DNA of 64,000 nt, from assembly GCA_028284385.1 (NCBI GenBank), contig JANQRT010000002.1, positions 1-64,000 on the forward strand, given 5' to 3'. This DNA comes from Opitutaceae bacterium (GTDB lineage: Bacteria; Verrucomicrobiota; Verrucomicrobiia; Opitutales; Opitutaceae). Positions 43,110-52,838 of the stretch are shown here, piece by piece. Position 1 is the first letter of the stretch, and each line of letters begins with the position of its first letter. The position numbers and the translations under genes were made by a program. The notes beneath the pieces are model-generated. The model was not told where the DNA came from. It saw only the letters and a list, made by a program, of their open reading frames with translations, and did no database searches.

Positions 43110-45464
43110 ATGAAGAACATCATCGCTTTTACTGCGCTGCTATTGAGCGCTGTGAGCTCTGCTTTCGCTGACGACAGCGATTTGCAGCTTTTCTACGACA
43201 GGCCAGCAGGGATATGGGAAGAGGCGCTGCCGATAGGAAATGGTCACCTCGGAGCGATGGTCTTCGGAGGGACTTCAGAGGAACGTATCCAGTTCAACGA
43301 GAACACGCTCTACGTTGGTGAACCCCATGATTACTCCCGTCCTGGAGCCTCGGAGCACTTGGGAGCGATTCGCCAGTTGCTTTTTGAAGACAAGAGATTG
43401 AAAGCAGAGGCTTTGGCCTGGGATACCTTCATGAGTATGCCCCACAGGCAAATGATATATCAGCCCTTCGGCGACATCATCTTGAATTTTGCCGGGCATG
43501 AGTTTGCCGAAAAATATCGGCGCAGTCTTGATCTCAGGGATGCGACCGTGCGGGCAACTTACGAGGTAGACGGAGTGCAGTATAGCCGCGAGTATATTGC
43601 AAGCTACCCCGCGAAAGTGATCGCTATTCGCCTCACGGCTTCACAGCCGGGTAAACTTTCGTTTACGGCAGGATTAAAGTCGCCGCATCCAGACAGTAGC
43701 GTCACGCCAGGGAAAGGAAACGATCTGAGGCTTACGGGAATGGCTCGAAAAGCCTACAAATCGGAACGATATGAGCTCGACATCGAGTTTGAGAACCCTC
43801 TTCGCTTTGAAGCTCGCCTACGATTGTTCGCGGAGGGAGGGACTGTCGATGTAGGGAAAAATGGATACGTCGTACGGAACGCTGATGCGGTAACGCTGTA
43901 TTTAGCCGCAGCTACGAGCTACCGAAATTTTCAGGATGTCAGTGGCGATCCAGGAGAGGCCTGTGCGGCTGTTTTGAAAGGTCTGAATGGAGACAGCTGG
44001 GATGCTGTGAAGAAGGCTCATGTCGAGGATTATCAAGAGCTGTTCGATCGAGTGTCCATTGATCTTGGTCCCGCGGATGCGGAGACTGTTCCAACCGACG
44101 AAAGGCTCCAAGGCTCGGAGGTTTGGAAAGATGGAGGCTTCGCCTCCTTGCTATTCCAGTACGGTCGTTATCTGCTGATCGCCTCCAGCCGAGACGGCGG
44201 TCAACCGGCGAATTTGCAGGGCGTTTGGAACGATAAGCTACAGCCGCAGTGGGGCAGTCGCTATACTACGAACATAAACACCCAAATGAACTACTGGCCA
44301 GCGGAACTGACGAATCTAATGGAGTGCCACGAGCCCTTGTTCGACGCCTTGGAGGAGTTGAGGATTTCTGGAGCCAAGACGGCGAAGAACCACTACAACG
44401 CTCGTGGTTGGGTGGCGCATCATAATTTCGATCTATGGCGCGGTACGGCTCCGATCAACCACGCCAATCATGGCATATGGGTGACTGGCGGCGCTTGGCT
44501 CTGCCAGCACTTGTGGTGGCGTTACGAGTTTAGCGGAGACCGCGAATTCTTGGAGCGAGCGTATCCGATCATGCGAGGCGCTGCGTTGTTTTTCTTGGAC
44601 TTCTTGATCGAAGACCCTCGCAACAACAAGGGCTGGCTGATCAGTACGCCGAGCAATTCGCCCGAGACGGGCGGACTCGTAGCGGGTCCTACTATGGATC
44701 ACCAGATTATTCGCTACCTTTTTTCCAGCGTTATCGATGCCTCGAAAATACTAGGCAAAGATGACGATTTTCGAACGCAGCTCGTAGAGGCGAGAGCTAA
44801 GATCGCGCCTAATCAAATCGGCCGGCTTGGGCAACTTCAGGAGTGGCTGGAGGATCGTGACGATCCAGAGAACAAGCACCGGCATGTATCGCATCTTTGG
44901 GGACTGCATCCTGGCGATGAGATCAATTGGCGAGATACGCCAGAGCTCTTTGAAGCGGCGAAGCAGTCGCTGGTCTTTCGAGGAGATGCTGGGACAGGGT
45001 GGAGCATGGGATGGAAAATCAATTTCTGGGCGCGTTTCCTGGATGGCGACCATGCGATGATTGTAATGAAAAACCTGATGCAACTTACTCGTCAGACCAA
45101 TACAAAGGAGAATGGCGGTTTGTATCCAAACCTTTTTGACGCGCATCCGCCTTTTCAGATCGACGGCAACTTTGGCTTCACCTCCGGCGTTGTTGAAATG
45201 CTCTTGCAAAGCCACCTTCAGACCAATGAGGGTCGCCGTCTTTTGCATTTGCTCCCTGCATTGCCATCGGTCTGGCCCGATGGTGCAGTGAAGGGATTGC
45301 GGGCACGGGGCGGTTTTGAGGTTTCGCTGAAATGGAAGAACGGCAAGCTCACTTCCTATGAGGTTTCGAGCAAGCTGGGCAACCCTTGCACGCTCTACGT
45401 TGACGGTATGGAGAAACGAGTTGAATTGGCAGCAGGCGAGAAATTCTCGTGGACGACGGACTAG
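43110..45464 (+). CDS. GH95 family glycoside hydrolase (alpha-L-fucosidase-type)
   Basis: A 784-residue secreted enzyme with a signal peptide (about 1-20). The order is an N-terminal beta domain beginning [28 protein letters not shown], a linker, an alpha/alpha-six barrel (about 330-700) and a C-terminal beta domain. GH95 marks include [15 protein letters not shown] (about 387-400), [18 protein letters not shown], and [12 protein letters not shown] near 683 with the catalytic-region Asp. The family hydrolyses 1,2-alpha-L-fucosyl or alpha-galactosyl links. The sulfatases upstream suggest a sulfated fucan-type substrate. Confidence 0.93.
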   Translation: MKNIIAFTALLLSAVSSAFADDSDLQLFYDRPAGIWEEALPIGNGHLGAMVFGGTSEERIQFNENTLYVGEPHDYSRPGASEHLGAIRQLLFEDKRLKAEALAWDTFMSMPHRQMIYQPFGDIILNFAGHEFAEKYRRSLDLRDATVRATYEVDGVQYSREYIASYPAKVIAIRLTASQPGKLSFTAGLKSPHPDSSVTPGKGNDLRLTGMARKAYKSERYELDIEFENPLRFEARLRLFAEGGTVDVGKNGYVVRNADAVTLYLAAATSYRNFQDVSGDPGEACAAVLKGLNGDSWDAVKKAHVEDYQELFDRVSIDLGPADAETVPTDERLQGSEVWKDGGFASLLFQYGRYLLIASSRDGGQPANLQGVWNDKLQPQWGSRYTTNINTQMNYWPAELTNLMECHEPLFDALEELRISGAKTAKNHYNARGWVAHHNFDLWRGTAPINHANHGIWVTGGAWLCQHLWWRYEFSGDREFLERAYPIMRGAALFFLDFLIEDPRNNKGWLISTPSNSPETGGLVAGPTMDHQIIRYLFSSVIDASKILGKDDDFRTQLVEARAKIAPNQIGRLGQLQEWLEDRDDPENKHRHVSHLWGLHPGDEINWRDTPELFEAAKQSLVFRGDAGTGWSMGWKINFWARFLDGDHAMIVMKNLMQLTRQTNTKENGGLYPNLFDAHPPFQIDGNFGFTSGVVEMLLQSHLQTNEGRRLLHLLPALPSVWPDGAVKGLRARGGFEVSLKWKNGKLTSYEVSSKLGNPCTLYVDGMEKRVELAAGEKFSWTTD

Positions 45465-45921
45465 GTCGAAGCCCATTACCTTCACGATTTCGACTACTCG
45501 AAGACTTTCGTCGGAGAAGGTCCCTGGAATCATGGTCACGAAGATTTCCCTTACCAGGCCTGCCGACAGCAAAGCTTGGATTTGCGGTCATGCTTCTCGA
45601 ACGCTTTCTTTTCACGCCTCCGCTCGAGGAGGAAGAGAAGAGTCCTGGGATTGCGAGATCATTGAGTCTGGCGATGATAGGAGCCAGGTTTTCTAAAAAT
45701 TCCGGTAGTCAGTATTCCTTGATGGCGCGTCCCAGCATAAGAGAGTTATGTTAAACGGAATGGACATCAGTCTATCAGATCTAAATAGTGGATGCAGCAT
45801 CCGGCAAACGATGTTGATTAACCTACGGGAATTTTAGAGAACGATTCAATAATAGTATTATAAAATGGATACAAATGATAGTTGTTTCAAAGCGCGTAAG
45901 TTCGGTTGGATCCTTGGAGCG
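45465..45921. other. intergenic stretch after the GH95 gene
   Basis: No gene is supported. Overlapping open frames on both strands around 45449-45754 have low-complexity Arg/Ser composition and no start context. A short GGATGC-A-GCATCC palindrome occurs near 45790-45802. Confidence 0.45.
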
Positions 45922-46896
45922 ATGCCTTTGAAATTTCGAGGAAACGGTTTTGAATGGTTCTGGCTCCTGCTCTTGGCGAGTTTCCCTTTCACCGCATTAG
46001 CGGAACTATCGTTGATCGAGACTGATGAATCGATCGAAATCCTCATTGATGGCAAGCCTGTGTTTAAATACAATATTGCTGTAGTCGAGCCGCCTGAAGG
46101 CAAGGATGCCGTGTATGCCCGTAGCGGTTTTATTCATCCGGTCTATACACCAGACGGAGCAGTGATCACCGATGGTTTCCCCGAAGGGCATACGCACCAG
46201 CATGCCGTATTTATGGCTTGGACACGATCGACTTACAAGGGAGGTATGGTCGATTTCTGGAATGCCCACAAGCGTTTGGGGCGAGTCTTCCACGCGGAAG
46301 TGATTGCAGTCGAGCGATCGAAGGATTGCGTTTCCTTTAAGGTCGGCCTCAAGCATCAGGAATTAAATAGCCCGGAGAGGGATGTCGTTCTGGATGAGAT
46401 TTGGGAGTTGAGGGCCTACCCTAAAGTCGATGACTGCTATGTTTTCGATCTGAAAAGTACGCAAACAACAGCGACGGACGAGCCTTTGGTGTTAAATGAA
46501 TATCATTATGGAGGAATGGGTTTGAGGTTGACTCGAGAGTGGTCTCCAGAGAGCCCGTCGAATCGGGAATCGTTGTTTGAATTCTCTATGAGCGGAGGAC
46601 AGGGACGTATCGAAGGGAATCATACGCGACAGCATTGGGTTGCGGCCAGCGGGTTGATCGAAGGCCAGCCAGCCTCTATTGCAGTGCTAGGGCATCCAGA
46701 GAACTTTCGAGCCCCTCAGCCGGTGCGTATTCATCCGAGAATACCGTACTTCAGCTATTCGCCAATCGTGCTAGGAGAATTTGAAATCCAAGCAGGCGAG
46801 GCTTATGTGTCGCGTTATCGATATATCGTATCGTCGAAGCATTTGGATTCGAATTGGCTGGACCATCAATGGAAAGAGTATGCAAAGGAGAAGTGA
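45922..46896 (+). CDS. PmoA/DUF6807 family secreted protein
   Basis: A 324-residue protein counted from ATG 45922, which has GGAG three bases before it; a longer ATG at 45865 has none. A hydrophobic signal (WLLLLASFPFTALA) follows. The family mark is FPEGHTHQHAVFMAWTRS, with a later FWNAHKRLGRVFH and NEYHYGGMGLR. Despite the name, the family has no proven methane-oxidation role; it is common in glycan loci. It leads, 59 bases on, into the TRAP transporter genes. Confidence 0.85.
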   Translation: MPLKFRGNGFEWFWLLLLASFPFTALAELSLIETDESIEILIDGKPVFKYNIAVVEPPEGKDAVYARSGFIHPVYTPDGAVITDGFPEGHTHQHAVFMAWTRSTYKGGMVDFWNAHKRLGRVFHAEVIAVERSKDCVSFKVGLKHQELNSPERDVVLDEIWELRAYPKVDDCYVFDLKSTQTTATDEPLVLNEYHYGGMGLRLTREWSPESPSNRESLFEFSMSGGQGRIEGNHTRQHWVAASGLIEGQPASIAVLGHPENFRAPQPVRIHPRIPYFSYSPIVLGEFEIQAGEAYVSRYRYIVSSKHLDSNWLDHQWKEYAKEK

Positions 46897-46955
46897 TTTG
46901 AAGTGATCATGGAATGCGCGTCCACACAATCGTGGCATTCAAATGGTTTTCGATT

Positions 46956-47966
46956 ATGAATAAGAGTATTTCGTTTTTCTTCCTGGGAGTTTGCGTGGGA
47001 GTTCTGGCGTCGTCTTTGGTTTTCGCCCTCATTGGAAGTTCGCGGTCTGATTTTGTAGAGAAATCCAGGGTGCTCAAGTTGGCTCATGGTTTAGATACGA
47101 AGCATCCCGTTCATCTTGGAATGGTTCGGATGAAGGAAAGGTTGGCCGAGCTTTCCGGAGGACGCTTGACGGTAGATCTTTATCCTAGCGGCGTGTTGGG
47201 TTCGGAAGTCCAGTGTATTCAGCAATTGCAAAGCGGTGAGCTGGCCATGACGAAAACCTCCACTGCCGCGATGGAATCGTTTATACCAGAGCTAGGCATT
47301 TTCGGCGTTCCGTATTTGTTTAATAACGACGCTCATTTCTGGAAGGTGTTAGACGGCGAGATTGGAAATGAGCTGCTTGAAGTGGGGGAAGATTCAGGCT
47401 TGATCGGTTTGTGCTACTATGATGCGGGCAGTCGAAATTTCTATAGCGTGGATAAACCGATTCGCCGGCCGGCGGATTTGAAAGGAATGAAGATTCGCGT
47501 GCAGAATAGCCGCATGGCCATCGCTATGATCGAAGCTTTGGGAGGTTCTCCAACACCTATCGCATGGGGCGAACTTTATTCGGCTCTCTCTCAAGGGGTG
47601 GTCGATGGAGCGGAGAATAATCCACCGAGCTTCGAGAGCAGCCGTCACTTCGAGGTTTGCAAGTATTTCACGCTGGATGCCCATACTTCGGTACCTGATT
47701 TACTGATGATCAGCTCTTCGATTTGGAAATCTTTAAGTGAAGAGGAGCGTCGCTGGTTGAAGCAGGCGGCAGACGAGTCTTCCCTGTACCAACGCGAGCT
47801 TTGGGCAGTAGAGACCAAGGAATCGTTGAAGAGAGTGGTCGAGGCTGGCGTGGTCATTGTGGAGTGTGATCCAGCCGAGTTTCAGGCAGCCTGCGCATCC
47901 ATAAAAGAGGACTTAAAGGGCACTCTCTTGGAGCCGTGGTTGAAGAGAATACAATCGGCGGATTAG
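46956..47966 (+). CDS. dctP: TRAP transporter substrate-binding protein, DctP type
   Basis: A 336-residue periplasmic binding protein counted from ATG 46956. The N-terminal anchor/signal is SISFFFLGVCVGVLASSLVFA. Then LKLAHGLDTKHPVHLGMVRMKERLAELSGGRLTVDLYPSG, the FGVPYLF hinge, and the ligand Arg in GMKIRVQNSRMA with WGELYSALSQGVVDGAENNP, all standard DctP features. Such proteins usually bind a carboxylate such as a uronate or sugar acid. The two permease genes follow directly. Confidence 0.93.
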   Translation: MNKSISFFFLGVCVGVLASSLVFALIGSSRSDFVEKSRVLKLAHGLDTKHPVHLGMVRMKERLAELSGGRLTVDLYPSGVLGSEVQCIQQLQSGELAMTKTSTAAMESFIPELGIFGVPYLFNNDAHFWKVLDGEIGNELLEVGEDSGLIGLCYYDAGSRNFYSVDKPIRRPADLKGMKIRVQNSRMAIAMIEALGGSPTPIAWGELYSALSQGVVDGAENNPPSFESSRHFEVCKYFTLDAHTSVPDLLMISSSIWKSLSEEERRWLKQAADESSLYQRELWAVETKESLKRVVEAGVVIVECDPAEFQAACASIKEDLKGTLLEPWLKRIQSAD

Positions 47967-47968
47967 AT

Positions 47969-48505
47969 ATGTCTGAAACTGCAAACAGATCGGCGCTAGG
48001 GGGAGCGATTAAGGTACGGACCTTTTTATTCAGCGTTTTGCGTTGGCTAGTGATCGGCCTAATGGCTTTGTTGACCTTGGATGTTTTATGGGGAGTGATT
48101 TCTCGCTACGTGTTTGGTCAGCAGGCGAAATGGAGCGAGGAACTCGCTCGGATGTTGCTGGTTTGGCTATCGCTTTTCGGGGCAAGCATGGCCTTTGCCA
48201 TGAAGGTTCATTTGGGTTTGGATTATTTTGCCGGCAAGCTGCACCCGGCGACTCAGCGCTTTAACAAGATTGTTGGCATTGGTATCTGTTTGGCCTTCGC
48301 GATTTCAGTTTTTATTATCGGCGGGATTGAGCTGGTGAATAACACGGCATCCTCTGGTCAGACCATGGTGGCTTTGCCTTTTGCCAAATGGTGGGAATAT
48401 GTGGCGGTGCCAGCTAGTGGAGTATTCATGGTCGCCTTTTTGCTAGAACAATTGGTGGAGGTTTTGGCCTCGCCAAAGGACGCGGAAGAGAAGGACCCCT
48501 CATGA
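47969..48505 (+). CDS. dctQ: TRAP transporter small permease, DctQ type
   Basis: A 178-residue protein with four hydrophobic segments. The start ATG 47969 lies two bases after the binding-protein stop; a GTG at 47936 would overlap that gene. The GVISRYVFGQQAKWSEELARMLLVWLSLFGA segment is the DctQ signature. It pairs with the large permease, overlapping it by four bases (ATGA). Confidence 0.9.
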   Translation: MSETANRSALGGAIKVRTFLFSVLRWLVIGLMALLTLDVLWGVISRYVFGQQAKWSEELARMLLVWLSLFGASMAFAMKVHLGLDYFAGKLHPATQRFNKIVGIGICLAFAISVFIIGGIELVNNTASSGQTMVALPFAKWWEYVAVPASGVFMVAFLLEQLVEVLASPKDAEEKDPS

Positions 48506-49791
48506 GCGCGGTGATTGTGATACTTGTTATCGTATTCGTTACGCTGCTTGTGATGAATGTGCCAATTGCGGTAGCTATTGCTGTATCCACTTTCTTGGCA
48601 ATGCTTTTGGAAGGCTATAATCCGAATCTTATGGTGGCGTCCAAGATGGCCAATGGGATCGATAGCTTCGCTTTGCTCGCCATTCCTTTTTTCATACTAT
48701 CGGGAATACTGATGGGCAGAGGCGGTATGGCGCGTCGCTTGATGGACTTGGCCTCGGCTTTAATGGGCCGGTTTCCCGGAGGTCTTGCTTATGTGAATAC
48801 GTTGACCTGTATGCTCTTCGGATCTATCTCGGGTTCGGCTGCCGCCGCGGTGACTTCGATTGGTGGGTTTATGCTGCCCGAAATGAAGCGTAAAGGATAC
48901 AACAACGAGTTTAGCGTGGCGGTGACGACTACGGCAGCAACGACCGGACTGCTGATTCCGCCCAGCAATATAATGATCGTCTACGCGGTAGCTTCTGGAA
49001 CAGTCTCAATCGCGGCTATGTTTCTCGCGGGAATTCTGCCTGGAATTTTGGTGGGTCTTCTCTTGATGACTGTGTGTGGAGTTATTGCAAAACGTTCGAA
49101 TTTGGGAGCTGGGGAAAGATCGAGCCTCAGTCAGATAGTTACGGCTTTCCGTAGAGCCTTTCTAAGCTTGTTGCTGTTGGTGATCGTGATCGGAGGGATT
49201 TTGAAAGGAGTCTTTACGGCGACGGAGGCCTCTGCAATTGCAGTGGCTTACGCCTTTCTTTTATCGGTCGTGTTTTATCGGGAGGTGAAGCTGCGGGAGC
49301 TCCCGGATATTTTGCTCCAAGCGGGTGTTACCACTTCGGTGATCATGCTGTTGATCGGAGCGAGTTCAGGCATGTCATGGATAATGACCATTTCCAATAT
49401 TCCTCAATCCGTATCCGCTTTTTTGTTAAATCTGTCAGACAGCCCATTGGTCATTATGCTGCTTATCAATTTGCTGCTTTTATTCGTGGGCACATTCATG
49501 GATATGACGCCAGCTGTTCTGATTTTCACGCCGATCTTTTTGCCTGTGGCGAATAATCTGGGAATCGATCCGGTTCATTTTGGCATCATCATGATTGCGA
49601 ACCTGTGCATAGGATTGTGTACACCGCCTGTCGGGACTTGCCTGTTTCTAGGGTGCGGTGTTGGTAAAACGTCAATTGCCCGAGTCACGCCTTACATGAT
49701 TCCCTTTTTCCTAGCGATGTTCGTCGGTCTGATGGCGATTACCTATTTGGAAAATCTGTCGCTTTGGTTGCCTCGATTGCTCGACTTGTAA
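48502..49791 (+). CDS. dctM: TRAP transporter large permease, DctM type
   Basis: A 429-residue inner-membrane protein with about 12 hydrophobic segments. Family marks are NGIDSFALLAIPFFILSGILM, GSISGSAAAAVTSIGGFMLPEM, TTTAATTGLLIPPSN and ANLCIGLCTPPVGTCLFLGCGVGK. It forms the sodium-driven channel for the bound solute. It is last in the PmoA-DctPQM run and is convergent with the cytochrome gene. Confidence 0.95.
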   Translation: MSAVIVILVIVFVTLLVMNVPIAVAIAVSTFLAMLLEGYNPNLMVASKMANGIDSFALLAIPFFILSGILMGRGGMARRLMDLASALMGRFPGGLAYVNTLTCMLFGSISGSAAAAVTSIGGFMLPEMKRKGYNNEFSVAVTTTAATTGLLIPPSNIMIVYAVASGTVSIAAMFLAGILPGILVGLLLMTVCGVIAKRSNLGAGERSSLSQIVTAFRRAFLSLLLLVIVIGGILKGVFTATEASAIAVAYAFLLSVVFYREVKLRELPDILLQAGVTTSVIMLLIGASSGMSWIMTISNIPQSVSAFLLNLSDSPLVIMLLINLLLLFVGTFMDMTPAVLIFTPIFLPVANNLGIDPVHFGIIMIANLCIGLCTPPVGTCLFLGCGVGKTSIARVTPYMIPFFLAMFVGLMAITYLENLSLWLPRLLDL

Positions 49792-49816
49792 GCGATTAGC
49801 TCAGGGTTAGCTTTTC

Positions 49817-52471
49817 TCAATTAGATGAAGAAGCTGCAGGCTCCTCTTTGATAAAGAGAATCAGCGATTCAATATCGGCATCGCTCAGAATACCCGCGTA
49901 GGACGGCATTGCCACTTCGAGATCAGCATAGCCTTTGAGAATGCGGCTGTTGGGAGAAATCAAAGATTCTCTCAAGTATTCATCATCTGCATAAACGGAG
50001 TAGCCACCGACGATGGGTCTTTTCTTTTGATAAAGCCCTTTGAAAGTGGGACCTGCTCTACCTTCGGTAGAACCATCAACGGAATGACAGCCTGCACAAC
50101 CGATTTGAGTGTAGAGCTCTTGCCCCCGTTCAATGGATACAATTCTCTCCGATTCGGATTGATTGGCAATGAGCGGTTCCGATCTGAATATGGATGCGAA
50201 ATCGATTGTATCGAAATCATAAGCTTCACTGTCGAAAGGGTCTAGATTATTTAGGGTGAAGTATATTGAGTCCGCATGATCCTCGGTTTCGATTTTTACT
50301 TCAAGCTGCATGGTTGAGCGCAGGCCTTTGATTGCCAGGAAAACGGCTTTCCCGTCGCGAGACGTAATCGCCTTATGGATATCCCATTTGTCGGTGCCTG
50401 GGTCGCCGCTAGCCTTGTATTGTCCAGATCCATACTCTTCGGATCTCAAATATTCCCAGCTCGAAACGCTGTACTCGCGATTGGCCTCTTCGGGGAACGC
50501 AAGGAGTATACCCTCGTCAAAGGCCATTGCTAGAATCGGATCGCGAAAATCTATTTGCTTGGGCTTCAAGCGGCAAACACCTTCTAGTCTTTTAGCGCTT
50601 GATCCCCATATTTGAAATCCTACAAAATAGGCTAGACCGTCGATCGGATTAATGGCGCCTTTGAGAAGCGGCGTCTCGAAAGCGGCATCGACAGCCATAA
50701 CGGCAGCCTGATTTTCATCGGTAAGTATTTTAAGGATACTAGGTCTAAAGTAGTCGATGTAGATCATGGAATTGGCGGGAAATCCCGCTCGCGAATCTGT
50801 GATCCAAACTTGGCCGATGCCGGACTGGGCCATGCGATGGGGAATCCAGAGGAGAGGAGATTCAATTTCTACACTTGCATTTTTCATGCCGGGCTCGAAC
50901 CCGTAGGACCCGCCTTTTACGATTTTATAAAGTGGCGTGGAAGGGACCCACTTTCCCTGCTGATCGCTGGCGGTGATCATTCCTGTTTTCGGGTGGATTT
51001 CAATGTATCCATTTCTTAAGCCTTCGGCGAAGATGCTAACTTCCTTGCCGTCGGGCGAGGCTCGCAGAACGCGCCCGATGTGAGGGGAGTTCCCCTGTTG
51101 GCCGCCCTTGACGAATAGGAAACTGCCATCCTGCTGGCTGACCATGCTGAGAGGGTAATCGCGAGTATGCGCGCTCTGTGTGAATCGGTTGCAAAAGTTG
51201 CTATAGAAATCGATTTCTCCATCGCCATTCTTGTCAACAAGCCTGGTGATGCCATTTCGACTGAAGACGAAAAGCTCATTATCTCTAAGGCATATGCTTT
51301 GCGGTTCGTTGAACCCTGCCGCTATGCGACGCCATTGGATTTTCGTCTTGTTCTCGCTCAAACCTTTTACGGAATATAGGTCTCCATCGAATGTCAGAAT
51401 GATGGCATCTCCATTTTTCCGAAAAAGAATATCCACTGGACGGATACGACGTTTCCATGGATTTGGATAGGGTAGGGTTATTTCGTCGACTATGAATTCT
51501 TGCGTCGGTTCTCCCGTTTCGATACCTGAAGAGATTGTCTGCTGCCAGCGGCTCCCGTTTTTTAGCGTCTTTTCCTGATCGAGATTCGCGTCATCCAATT
51601 GGCCAATGGATTCTCCATCAATAGAGTAGAAAATATTAAACTGCTGGCTATTTTTTGAAATAGGTATTTCGATCGTCGCGTAGCGATTTTCAATGATGCT
51701 AATGGAATGCCTAGTTGTTTGAAGCAGCTGATCCTTTGGGCTGGTTTCGTTTCCGAAGTCGTTGAGGACCAAGGAAAGCGATTCATTGACTGGTCCAAGC
51801 CAGATTTGGCGTCGAAGAATGGATCGTCCTTGGATGTCAACTACGGAGAAAATCTCGGTTACCGCGGTTCCATAGATTTCGTAAAAAAGTCGAGCTCCTG
51901 AACCGAGATCCTCAATCCCTTCCCAATTCCCTTTGTCCGAATCGAGTGGACCGCGACCCAGTTCTTCAGGATCCTGCCAACGTGGCCGAGGGTCCTTGAA
52001 ATCGGCTTCATTGGTGGGGCTCCAGCCTGGATACAGGCCGTTAGCATACATTATATTCCCTCGTGGCTTTGGAAGGCGGTTTTGACCTTGAGCGACCTTT
52101 GCAAGCGGAGCGTGGTAAGACATCATCGACATGCTTTCTAGCGAAAGAAATTCGCCTTTCCAAATCACAGCAACGCGTAGAAGTTCTGTATCGAAGCCCA
52201 CGAACACATCATTTTCCAACGGCAATACGATGCCTCTCGGGGTAAGGTTATCTTCATTCCCTTTTGGAGCGATTCCACGCAGATCAATGACCGTTTCGAT
52301 AAAGGGGAAGTCCGAATCAAGAAAATCTGGGTACATGGGAGTGTCGCCACGCATTACATGACTCGCCTTTTCGCTATCTTGAGCGAAAGCCGTCGAAAAA
52401 ACTAGGAATGTGAAAAAGAAGATGCTCGAACGCGGTAAGCGTTTGCCGCATCTACGAGCTAGTCGAACCAT
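49817..52471 (-). CDS. secreted DUF6797-like beta-propeller protein with C-terminal cytochrome c
   Basis: An 884-residue exported protein. A signal peptide (about residues 13-31, IFFFTFLVFSTAFA) is followed by a DUF6797-like region (FVGFDTELLRVAVIW and a FKDPRPRW stretch), then a PQQ/glucose-dehydrogenase-like beta-propeller and a cytochrome c domain with the heme motif IGCAGCHSVDGS (about 791) and an axial Met in EVAMPSYAG. It likely passes electrons from a periplasmic oxidation of a sugar to an acceptor. It overlaps the cupin gene by 13 bases, forming an operon with cupin and isomerase. Confidence 0.85.
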   Translation of the reverse strand: MVRLARRCGKRLPRSSIFFFTFLVFSTAFAQDSEKASHVMRGDTPMYPDFLDSDFPFIETVIDLRGIAPKGNEDNLTPRGIVLPLENDVFVGFDTELLRVAVIWKGEFLSLESMSMMSYHAPLAKVAQGQNRLPKPRGNIMYANGLYPGWSPTNEADFKDPRPRWQDPEELGRGPLDSDKGNWEGIEDLGSGARLFYEIYGTAVTEIFSVVDIQGRSILRRQIWLGPVNESLSLVLNDFGNETSPKDQLLQTTRHSISIIENRYATIEIPISKNSQQFNIFYSIDGESIGQLDDANLDQEKTLKNGSRWQQTISSGIETGEPTQEFIVDEITLPYPNPWKRRIRPVDILFRKNGDAIILTFDGDLYSVKGLSENKTKIQWRRIAAGFNEPQSICLRDNELFVFSRNGITRLVDKNGDGEIDFYSNFCNRFTQSAHTRDYPLSMVSQQDGSFLFVKGGQQGNSPHIGRVLRASPDGKEVSIFAEGLRNGYIEIHPKTGMITASDQQGKWVPSTPLYKIVKGGSYGFEPGMKNASVEIESPLLWIPHRMAQSGIGQVWITDSRAGFPANSMIYIDYFRPSILKILTDENQAAVMAVDAAFETPLLKGAINPIDGLAYFVGFQIWGSSAKRLEGVCRLKPKQIDFRDPILAMAFDEGILLAFPEEANREYSVSSWEYLRSEEYGSGQYKASGDPGTDKWDIHKAITSRDGKAVFLAIKGLRSTMQLEVKIETEDHADSIYFTLNNLDPFDSEAYDFDTIDFASIFRSEPLIANQSESERIVSIERGQELYTQIGCAGCHSVDGSTEGRAGPTFKGLYQKKRPIVGGYSVYADDEYLRESLISPNSRILKGYADLEVAMPSYAGILSDADIESLILFIKEEPAASSSN

Positions 52472-52818
52472 TCGTCGTCAGGATCGAAGGTCGGTACGGG
52501 CACATTGACGATTTTCAGGTCACCTATGGCTCGATGACGACAGCCGGGTTTAATGAGGAGAGCGCTCATTGGCTTTACCGGATGAAGTTCGCCATCCAAC
52601 TCAATGTGGCCCTCTCCCTCAAGTACGAGATAAATTTCAGTCAGCTTCTTATGGTAGTGGGTTTTCGCGTCTTTCTTGATGTCCACCAAGTGGAGAGATG
52701 CCACTTGGTTGTCGGAATCGACAAAAGCTCGACGCGCCGAACCGCAAGGGCAACTGACTGGTTCGATATCGTTTAAATGGACGATTTTGTATTTCGAAGA
52801 TGTTGATGATGTATTCAT
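52459..52818 (-). CDS. small cupin-fold protein
   Basis: A 119-residue single-cupin protein. The cupin pattern is visible: KKDAKTHYHKKLTEIYLVLEGEGHIELDG (His-x-His and Glu), then PVKPMSALLIKPGCRHRAIG with the second His. An extra Cys in VSCPCGSARRAF precedes it. It is cytoplasmic, with no signal. It overlaps the cytochrome gene and lies 20 bases after the isomerase gene, so probably an enzyme or ligand sensor in the same sugar pathway. Exact reaction is unknown. Confidence 0.85.
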   Translation of the reverse strand: MNTSSTSSKYKIVHLNDIEPVSCPCGSARRAFVDSDNQVASLHLVDIKKDAKTHYHKKLTEIYLVLEGEGHIELDGELHPVKPMSALLIKPGCRHRAIGDLKIVNVPVPTFDPDDEWFD

Positions 52819-52838
52819 ATTTTAAGGGCTGGCGTGGC

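Noticed and set aside
44751..45572. 273-codon minus-strand ORF under the GH95 gene
   Set aside because: It lies almost wholly antisense to the well-supported GH95 coding region.
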